A program made the position numbers and the translations under genes. Below the pieces are notes generated by a model that was not told the DNA's origin, ran no database searches, and saw only the letters and a program-made list of their open reading frames with translations. Shown here in pieces: positions 6,990 to 12,394 of a stretch of DNA of 12,394 nucleotides; within the stretch, counting starts at the first letter, position 1; each line of letters starts with the position of its first letter. The stretch covers positions 1 to 12,394 of the forward strand of contig JAEOTJ010000251.1 in NCBI GenBank assembly GCA_016839905.1. The letters run 5' to 3'. Origin of the DNA: Promethearchaeota archaeon. Lineage in GTDB: Archaea > Asgardarchaeota > Lokiarchaeia > Sigynarchaeales > SOKP01.

Positions 6990-8438
6990 ATGGATGATAC
7001 TAATTTTACAATGGATTTAAAAAATAAAATGCTCTCAAAAATTTTATCAAAACAAAAAGAATTTGATGAAACTTTCTTAGATATGGAAAAGAATAAGGAA
7101 ATTAGTAATAATATCTCCATTCTTGAAATGAGCATTAAAAAAGTAATAGAAACTCAAACTAAAGATTTAACCTTACAATATGAAGAAATATATGTTAAGG
7201 TTGCTGAAATTTTAAAACAACAAATGTTAAATTTAACAGAGCAATTTGAAAAAATTAATGGAAGAATTACTGAAATTGTTAATAAATTAACTTTAGAATT
7301 TACTTCGCGATTTGGGGATATTACAGATAAGATCTCTCAAACTAATACCGAACAAATTAAAGAACTAACTTCTCAGGTGCGAAATATTAAGGACACAATG
7401 TCTTTAAGTATAGAAAAATTGCAGTTAGGTGTACTTCAAAAGTCTGTAAGTAAAGTAATCGCAGATATTTTAAACTCATGGTTAATAAATGTACCTGCAA
7501 GTCTCCTTAGGCCTATTAGAGCAATTCAACAGACCTCTGATGATGATTTAAAACACACAGAAGAAACACTTAATGAATACTTTAATGAAATAAAGCAAAC
7601 AAATCTTGATGGAATAGTAACTACATCTATCGATATTAATAAACAGTTAAAACTAGTCCAAGATCTTTCCAGAGAAGGTTTGGAAAAAATAACTGAAAAA
7701 CTAAATACTCATCTTAATCAAGAACTAAAAATATCAATAGGAAAAACAATTAAAAGTATTAACGAACTCACGGCTTCTGCTGCAAGTTCAGGAGATAATG
7801 TAAAAGAAATTTTTTCAGAGATAAGTGATGATTTTATAACAATCCTTGAGAAACAAAAAGGTGATTTAGATACTTCAAGAGGAGAAGGAGAGAGGCTTCA
7901 GGAGGAGAAAATGAAGTTAGAAGAAGAAGCAAAGAGACTTGAAATGGAGAAAAAAGGATTAGAAATAGCTACAAGAAAATTAGCAGAAGCAAAGAATGAA
8001 TTAGAGCAGGATAAAATGCAATTAGAAAAAGACAAACAAGAGAGAGATCAAACAATTGGTGCAATGACCGATGAACAAAGGAGATTACTTGACGAATATG
8101 AGAAACTTAAAGTGGAACTTCAAAAATTCGCAAGTGCCGCGGATGAGACAACACAATCAGAATATAATTTTAACCGAATAAAAGCATTATTGTCTATATA
8201 TAGAGTTTTAATTGAGGAAATTTGGCAAGGTCATGCTGAATATAAGATATTATTAAACTTACACGGTAAGAAAGAATTTATGTCCAAAGAAGAGCTTAAA
8301 AAGGCTACAGGAGTCGGAGGCGCTTTTGTTTTAAAGGCATTAAATGAATTAAATAGGATAGGTCTATTAGAGTATGATATGAATACAGATATTGCAAAAT
8401 TAAAAAAGAGATTATTCCCAAAATCAGATCTTGATTAA
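6990..8438 (+). CDS. Long helical protein: five 22-residue repeats, coiled coil and C-terminal winged helix
   Basis: The protein has 482 residues, is almost entirely helical, and has no membrane span. Residues 38-147 form five 22-residue repeats whose hydrophobic positions recur exactly (for example L60/Y64/I67/V71/I74, then L82/F86/I89/I93/I96). This is a double-hendecad pattern, as in amphipathic or right-handed coiled-coil helices. Residues 165-180 are a less polar stretch (WLINVPASLLRPIRAI). Residues 283-383 are a dense Glu/Lys coiled coil. Residues about 395-475 look like a winged helix: the helix-turn-helix covers 431-457 (MSKEELKKATGVGGAFVLKA and the following helix), then a short wing near 460. 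A coiled coil with a C-terminal winged helix occurs in chromosome-associated proteins and, with a different core, in archaeal CdvB/ESCRT-III proteins; I see no ESCRT-III core. Scaffold, DNA-binding and membrane-binding roles all remain open. Confidence 0.7.
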   Translation: MDDTNFTMDLKNKMLSKILSKQKEFDETFLDMEKNKEISNNISILEMSIKKVIETQTKDLTLQYEEIYVKVAEILKQQMLNLTEQFEKINGRITEIVNKLTLEFTSRFGDITDKISQTNTEQIKELTSQVRNIKDTMSLSIEKLQLGVLQKSVSKVIADILNSWLINVPASLLRPIRAIQQTSDDDLKHTEETLNEYFNEIKQTNLDGIVTTSIDINKQLKLVQDLSREGLEKITEKLNTHLNQELKISIGKTIKSINELTASAASSGDNVKEIFSEISDDFITILEKQKGDLDTSRGEGERLQEEKMKLEEEAKRLEMEKKGLEIATRKLAEAKNELEQDKMQLEKDKQERDQTIGAMTDEQRRLLDEYEKLKVELQKFASAADETTQSEYNFNRIKALLSIYRVLIEEIWQGHAEYKILLNLHGKKEFMSKEELKKATGVGGAFVLKALNELNRIGLLEYDMNTDIAKLKKRLFPKSDLD

Positions 8439-8468
8439 AATATAAATAAATTATCATCTATTTTACAA

Positions 8469-8484
8469 TTTAATTATTAAAAAA
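8469..8484 (+). promoter_or_regulatory. TATA-like element before the charged helical protein gene
   Basis: TTTAATTATTAAAAAA is centred about 36 bases before the ATG at 8513, which would give a leader of about ten bases. No Shine-Dalgarno sequence is present. A T7 run at 8495-8501 between box and ATG may also serve to end transcription from the gene before it. Confidence 0.35.
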
Positions 8485-8512
8485 AAAATTTTGATTTTTT
8501 TAGTAACAGATT

Positions 8513-9331
8513 ATGGAAGAATCTCTTGAACAAAAAGCTGAGGCTATATTAAAAGAAAACGTGAAAAACATAGAATTAATCAGTTATTTTAAGAGATCAA
8601 CGATTAAAACACCAATATTTTTAGGTGTCATCCAAAGGCAATATGCTGAAATAAAATCAATTTTAAAAAGGAGTTTAATTAAAGATTTAGATCCTATAAA
8701 GAGTTATATATTCAGTATTGATAAATTTGAAAATTTTTTTTATTCTAAATATCAAGAAAAAATTGATTTTTTAAAAAGTGAAATTTGGAGACGAAAAAGG
8801 AAGAAGGATGATCTCATAACGATGACAACAGAATTGGAGCCTGAGGAGGGAGCTGAGGAATTTGAACAGAAATTACAAGTATGTCTGGAATTTGCAAGAG
8901 AGACCATAGGAGATCTGGATAAAATGGAAGTAGAGAAAGAGGACTATAATAATATAATAGGGGAGTTACAGAAAAAAATGAAAGCAGACCCTTATTATAA
9001 GTTTTTATTATACTTACGAAATGATAAAGATATTATTTTTAATAAAAGAACTGAAGATAATGATGGAGTTATCCATAAAAAGATATTAAATTATTTAAAT
9101 CATTGTAGTAAAGGTAAAGGATGGAGTTTATTTACTGAAATGAAGAAAAGAGGCTTTTTCAAAGAATACTCTCCCGCTAAGAATTATTATATTTCAAAAT
9201 TAGGTTTATGGGTTGACTCTAAATTGAAGACTAAGAAATGGGCTAAGGATGAGGAGACATATCAGAAAAACCCTGAGGAGATCGCTCAAGAGGAAGAATA
9301 TAATAAATTGAAAGAACTTTTTCAGTTTTAG
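8513..9331 (+). CDS. Charged helical protein of unknown function
   Basis: I do not recognise this 272-residue protein. It is rich in Lys and Glu, with no signal peptide or membrane span. Residues 1-95 are predicted helical with aromatic patches (FENFFYSKY, 72-80). Residues 91-160 form a charged helical pair broken by an acidic loop (ELEPEEGAEEFEQ, 107-119), and a basic RRKRKK stretch (93-98) could touch nucleic acid or acidic lipid. Residues 185-240 (IHKKILNYLNHCSKGKGW through KNYYISKLGLWV) could be a small helical or winged-helix-like domain, although no clear recognition helix can be read. The protein ends in an acidic helix. The ATG at 8513 is the first in frame. It follows the coiled-coil gene after 74 bases, and a functional link between the two is possible but unsupported. 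Confidence 0.65.
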   Translation: MEESLEQKAEAILKENVKNIELISYFKRSTIKTPIFLGVIQRQYAEIKSILKRSLIKDLDPIKSYIFSIDKFENFFYSKYQEKIDFLKSEIWRRKRKKDDLITMTTELEPEEGAEEFEQKLQVCLEFARETIGDLDKMEVEKEDYNNIIGELQKKMKADPYYKFLLYLRNDKDIIFNKRTEDNDGVIHKKILNYLNHCSKGKGWSLFTEMKKRGFFKEYSPAKNYYISKLGLWVDSKLKTKKWAKDEETYQKNPEEIAQEEEYNKLKELFQF

Positions 9332-9400
9332 GAAGAAAAATCTACTACTTTTAATAGATTACTAAATTTTTATAATACTGATTTAATGATTAGAAAACTG

Positions 9401-9420
9401 AAATATTTAAATTTTTAAAA
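9401..9420 (+). promoter_or_regulatory. TATA-like element before the polytopic membrane protein gene
   Basis: AAATATTTAAATTTTTAAAA ends 17 bases before the ATG at 9437, with the AATATTTAAAT core centred about 30 bases upstream. Transcription would begin close to the start codon. No Shine-Dalgarno sequence is visible, so leaderless or very short-leader translation is likely. Confidence 0.4.
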
Positions 9421-9436
9421 ACAATTTTAGAGTATT

Positions 9437-10207
9437 ATGATTTCTTGGATTTTATTCATCATTTTAATTACATGGTGTTTATATAAACGGTTTAGTAAGG
9501 ACATTAAAGTCGAAGGTCAACCACTTGGAATGCCTCGAGGAACAATTAGAGCGTTAATTACCATAATGATTGTCGCATTTCCATTTAATTATATCTTTTT
9601 TGGTGAGCAGATTCCTGGATTAATAACTAATGCGATTTTCATTTTGATTGCTTTTTACTTTCAATCAAGAAAAAGTAGAAAAGATAGACTAAAGCAAATT
9701 ATTAAAGAAATAAAAAATCCTGAGAAAGCACAAGAAAAAGAAATACAACCACTCTATTTGCCAAAATTCTCTGTAAGATTTGTTTTATTAATATTAATAG
9801 CACTAATAGTGATTGGAACTATTATTAATCCAGATGTCACATTTGAAACGACGAATACAATGGCAGATCTCTTAGTGATTATTTCTTTATTCTTTATAGG
9901 CGCTTTTTTAAAAGGATTTGGTTCAGCCAAAGAAAAAAAGAGGGTTCATCAACAAATAATGAATATAGACCACCAGAATCTTTCTAAGTATGAAATCATT
10001 GAAAAAGTAATGGACCAAACTCCTAGTTGGTGGAAGCAAAAAGGTAAAAATCTTCTTTCTCTAATTATTTTATGCGCTGTAATTGTAGCATTAGCATGCT
10101 ATACAATAAACGTGGATTACATCATATTATCATTACCTTTTTATGTCATTTCACTTCGGGGTTCATTATTACTACTCATTAACGTATATTATGGTTTCAG
10201 GGATTAA
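9437..10207 (+). CDS. Polytopic membrane protein with R-[AF]-x-L hairpin repeats, function unknown
   Basis: The protein has 256 residues and about seven hydrophobic segments: 1-16, 37-55, 59-76, 113-130, 142-159, 205-222 and 228-250. Residues 33-40 (PRGTIRAL) and 72-78 (AFYFQSR) bracket one hydrophobic hairpin; this resembles the GS/GT-[IV]-RALLA ... FYFxSR hairpin seen in many uncharacterised prokaryotic membrane proteins. A second block (109-162) begins PKFSVRFV and a third (203-256) ends YYGFRD, so the protein may derive from three related hairpins. The loops at 77-108 and 160-203 are long and basic, so they are probably cytoplasmic. There are no transporter or enzyme motifs. It is followed by a strong T-tract. 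Confidence 0.7.
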   Translation: MISWILFIILITWCLYKRFSKDIKVEGQPLGMPRGTIRALITIMIVAFPFNYIFFGEQIPGLITNAIFILIAFYFQSRKSRKDRLKQIIKEIKNPEKAQEKEIQPLYLPKFSVRFVLLILIALIVIGTIINPDVTFETTNTMADLLVIISLFFIGAFLKGFGSAKEKKRVHQQIMNIDHQNLSKYEIIEKVMDQTPSWWKQKGKNLLSLIILCAVIVALACYTINVDYIILSLPFYVISLRGSLLLLINVYYGFRD

Positions 10208-10220
10208 TTCAAACTTAAAC

Positions 10221-10234
10221 TTTTTTTTTTTTTT
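10221..10234 (+). terminator. T14 transcription terminator
   Basis: Fourteen consecutive T residues lie 13 bases after the stop of the polytopic membrane protein gene. This is the strongest T-run in the window and a good candidate for hairpin-independent archaeal termination, separating this gene from the next. Confidence 0.6.
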
Positions 10235-10284
10235 CTAAATTAATAAAAAACTAATTTACAGAAAATTGTCGGACTATTTTCATA

Positions 10285-10300
10285 TTTATAATTTAATTTA
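10285..10300 (+). promoter_or_regulatory. TATA-like element before the small basic protein gene
   Basis: TTTATAATTTAATTTA is centred about 41 bases before the ATG at 10334. It would yield a leader of about 15 bases containing GGTG (10321-10324), a weak match to the archaeal anti-Shine-Dalgarno sequence nine bases before the ATG. Confidence 0.4.
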
Positions 10301-10333
10301 TTCTTCGTTCATATTACATTGGTGTCTTGAAAA

Positions 10334-10741
10334 ATGTATGATATATTAAAGAACTACAATAATAAAAAATATTCAGGAATGCGAATTGGTGATTCACATT
10401 CATGGGATTATAATAATGGTAAATGGAATGAAATTAAAACCGCTCCAGATAGATGGAAAATCAAGTTTGATTGTTTAAAGACTCGAGTTAGATCTGCTCC
10501 AAATAATTCAGGAGCGAGCATCCAATCTAAATTTCATTGGTATATTATAGCAGATCAAATAGCTACAAAAGTAGATAATAATTCTTACCAAACATCCATG
10601 AAAGGAGTTAAATTCAAGATTGGTCATAAACGTCCTCATTGGCGAACATTCAGTTATAATTATCCTGAACAGCTCTCATATAAGGAAAATGTAATAAAAA
10701 TATTAGAAAACATCCTTGAAAAGCTAAAAACAGATAAATGA
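10334..10741 (+). CDS. Small basic Trp/Tyr-rich protein of unknown function
   Basis: I do not recognise this 135-residue protein. It has no signal peptide or membrane span and is basic. Aromatic residues are spread evenly (W24, W31, W41, W69, W103), and the pattern looks like a compact alpha/beta domain: HSWDYNNGKWNEI and APDRWKIKFDCLKTR (residues 38-52), then KFHWYIIADQIATKV, then KGVKFKIGHKRPHWRTFSY, closed by a long helix (116-132). Conserved-looking charged and aromatic residues could bind nucleic acid or another polyanion, which is inference. The ATG at 10334 is preceded by GGTG; Met16 at 10379 is a less likely alternative. It converges on the beta-CASP gene with 21 bases between the two stops, so the transcripts probably overlap at their 3' ends. 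Confidence 0.65.
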   Translation: MYDILKNYNNKKYSGMRIGDSHSWDYNNGKWNEIKTAPDRWKIKFDCLKTRVRSAPNNSGASIQSKFHWYIIADQIATKVDNNSYQTSMKGVKFKIGHKRPHWRTFSYNYPEQLSYKENVIKILENILEKLKTDK

Positions 10742-10762
10742 ACTACGATGGATATTAAAGAT

Positions 10763-12343
10763 TTAAATTTCGTATTCTTTTCCAATAATTATATCTTTTT
10801 CCATATTATCTACCGTAAATGATTCAGGATGTTCAGTATGGATGGGAAAGACTTTTTTTGGATTGATATTATTAATCATATCTAAGATTTCCTTTCCAGA
10901 AGCATGTCCCGATGCGTGAATCCCAGTTATCAGGTTTAATTTATATCTTTTCATCCAATTCTTTAAGACCTTTTCTTCAATGAGACCCTCCTCATCAAAG
11001 GGTTCCGTTTTTAAATTGAAATAATAACTATTCTCTGGAGGTTTAATGTCAATTAATTGGCTTAGACTGTAAAATTCTAAATGAAGAATGTATTTTTCAG
11101 GATTATCATGGATATCATATGCAGTTACAAAGATTTCTTTACCATATTCCGTTGAATATAATAATGGCGTCACATCCAAACCTCTCGTCCATTTTAGATC
11201 AAAGGAAATAATATTTTTAGCATAGGAATAATCCGCATCAGAGTATAACATGCTGGTTTTCCGTGGTTTGTAGATTTTTATCTTATCATCTTTTAAGATA
11301 TCCTTTATTCCAAGAGAATCATTATCTCGAAAATGATGCAACACATAAGCCAATTTTGGATGAACTACTAAAATCCTTCCAATTTCCTCCGCTATTTTTA
11401 ATACCGTTAAAAATCGAGAGATGCTTTTCCATGGGAAACTTGTAAAAATCATTTTCTCATTAAGATTTTTATCAGATGCTAATTTTTCCGAAACCTTCTT
11501 GTAGACACCAGCTTCACTTAATCCTATCTCCTGACCTATCCGCGTTCCTTCAGAGATTAATACATCTACCGGAGCAGAACTGATAGTTTTAACAAAATTC
11601 TCTGATTTGATTTTTTCAAAATCGTGCCCGTGAAATCTAATGTCGCCTGTATATACTACGACTTTTTCATCTGGAGTTTTTATCTTAAATGCCATTGCAC
11701 CTGGAACAGAATGATCCACGAGATAACCCGTCAATTCAAAACCCGAAATTTCAAAAGCTACATTATTTTCTGGGATAATATATTCCCTTTCCTTAAACAC
11801 TTTTTTTTTTCCAACTGCATTAGGAAAATAACTGGCACTAGTTAGTTCTTTTCTTACGGAATAATCATAATTTAAGAAATCATAATTAGTCAAATCTGAG
11901 ATAATTTCTAAGAAATCCTTAGTTACTTGAGAACATATAACTGGAATTTCTGCCGGCATGAAGATTAAATTTCTTATATGGTCTAAATGTAAATGTGATA
12001 ATATTAATGCGTTTATATAGGGATGTCCAGTTCGTTCAAGATAAGATTCGTAACTTTCTAAGTCTGAAGATAACATGTAATGTGCCCTTTTATCGACATC
12101 ATCTATACACTCATCTACAAGTTTTTCCTTTCCATAGAGACCTCCTATTTTTGGAACTAAATCAAGCTCAAGTAAATCCCTTAACCCATTCCCCATCCGT
12201 CCGGATAAAAAATCCTTATAATAATTACCCTCTGTAGAAAAGCACATTCCATTATCGATCATTATTCTTGATTCTTTTTCCTCAATGACAATACAGTTAC
12301 CCCCGATAGTACGTACTCCTCCAAAAAAAAATAACTTAGCCAT
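10763..12343 (-). CDS. RNase J-like metallo-beta-lactamase/beta-CASP hydrolase
   Basis: This 526-residue protein carries the full motif set of the zinc-dependent beta-CASP nucleases, which cleave or trim RNA in archaea and bacteria and are cytosolic. Visible motifs are FFGGVRTIGGN (6-16), D30, SHLHLDH (116-122), H211 in DHSVPGA, D234 in TGDIRFHGH, E265 in SEGTRIG (beta-CASP motif A), the HASGHASG segment (476-483, motif B) and H502 in PIHTEHPE (motif C). The metal ligands appear intact. The stretch between motif I and SHLHLDH is long (residues 31-115) and contains a region rich in Asp, Glu and Tyr (78-105); such lengthening is typical of a subgroup distinct from short archaeal RNase J. Nuclease activity is inferred from the family. 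On the minus strand, GTGAG (12350-12354) lies six bases before the ATG. Confidence 0.9.
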   Translation of the reverse strand: MAKLFFFGGVRTIGGNCIVIEEKESRIMIDNGMCFSTEGNYYKDFLSGRMGNGLRDLLELDLVPKIGGLYGKEKLVDECIDDVDKRAHYMLSSDLESYESYLERTGHPYINALILSHLHLDHIRNLIFMPAEIPVICSQVTKDFLEIISDLTNYDFLNYDYSVRKELTSASYFPNAVGKKKVFKEREYIIPENNVAFEISGFELTGYLVDHSVPGAMAFKIKTPDEKVVVYTGDIRFHGHDFEKIKSENFVKTISSAPVDVLISEGTRIGQEIGLSEAGVYKKVSEKLASDKNLNEKMIFTSFPWKSISRFLTVLKIAEEIGRILVVHPKLAYVLHHFRDNDSLGIKDILKDDKIKIYKPRKTSMLYSDADYSYAKNIISFDLKWTRGLDVTPLLYSTEYGKEIFVTAYDIHDNPEKYILHLEFYSLSQLIDIKPPENSYYFNLKTEPFDEEGLIEEKVLKNWMKRYKLNLITGIHASGHASGKEILDMINNINPKKVFPIHTEHPESFTVDNMEKDIIIGKEYEI

Positions 12344-12372
12344 AATAATCTCACGCTCTTTTTAAGATAACA

Positions 12373-12392
12373 ATATATTATTTAATTATAAA
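12373..12392 (-). promoter_or_regulatory. TATA-like elements of the beta-CASP gene
   Basis: Read on the minus strand, TTATAATTAAAT and AATATATT lie about 30-49 bases before the ATG at 12343. Either would place the transcription start just before GTGAG (12350-12354), giving a very short leader. The window ends here, so more distant elements cannot be judged. Confidence 0.35.
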
Positions 12393-12394
12393 TA

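Noticed and set aside
6990..8438. Annotation as an ESCRT-III/CdvB protein because of helices plus winged helix
   Set aside because: The N-terminal half is a 22-residue repeat, not an ESCRT-III core, and no MIM-type motif is readable.
9372..9438. ATAATACT / AGTATTAT inverted repeat whose second arm overlaps the start codon at 9437
   Set aside because: The arms are eight A/T-rich bases 51 bases apart, and the likely transcription start lies downstream of the first arm.
11263..12237. Three short + strand open frames inside the beta-CASP gene
   Set aside because: The - strand gene has every catalytic motif over its full length; these are antisense shadows of low-complexity composition.

Overview
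The window is AT-rich and gene-sparse. It holds eight intact protein-coding genes: seven on the + strand, separated by AT-rich gaps of roughly 75-175 bases, and one on the - strand converging on them from the right. There are no tRNA, rRNA, CRISPR or insertion-sequence signals. Each gene seems to have its own A/T-rich, TATA-like element about 25-45 bases upstream of its start, and T-tracts follow several stops, which fits archaeal single-gene transcription units. A longin/roadblock-like small protein, a very large Ig-repeat surface protein with one C-terminal membrane anchor, an archaeal-style beta-CASP nuclease and the low GC together suggest an Asgard archaeon, most likely Lokiarchaeia-like. 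That assignment is inference, because no marker gene is present.

Left part (166-4497): a 1443-residue type I membrane protein. It has a signal peptide, a jelly-roll-like N-terminal domain, about ten Ig-like beta-sandwich domains, one membrane span and a cytoplasmic tail. Nine of the Ig-like domains form a three-fold tandem array of an A-B-C unit (about 820 bases per unit). The tail has six in-frame 33-base repeats encoding a Pro/Tyr-rich 11-mer, followed by a charged helical hairpin. It looks like an adhesin or cell-surface receptor coupled to the cytoplasm.

Middle part (4671-10207): a CorA-like two-helix membrane protein that lacks the GMN signature (4671-6071); a longin-like protein preceded by a perfect 10-base-pair inverted repeat (6187-6849); a long helical protein with five 22-residue repeats, a charged coiled coil and a C-terminal winged helix (6990-8438); a charged helical protein of unknown function (8513-9331); and a polytopic membrane protein that may consist of three related hairpins (9437-10207).

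Right part: a small basic Trp-rich protein of unknown function (10334-10741), and on the - strand a complete RNase J-like metallo-beta-lactamase/beta-CASP hydrolase (10763-12343), probably an RNA-processing enzyme. The two genes converge with 21 bases between them.

Nothing proves that the genes work together. Four of the eight products are membrane-spanning or belong to membrane-trafficking-type folds, so a surface/membrane theme is plausible. The spacing and separate promoters argue against a single operon. The stretches 1-165 and 12344-12394 contain only promoter-like AT-rich sequence.
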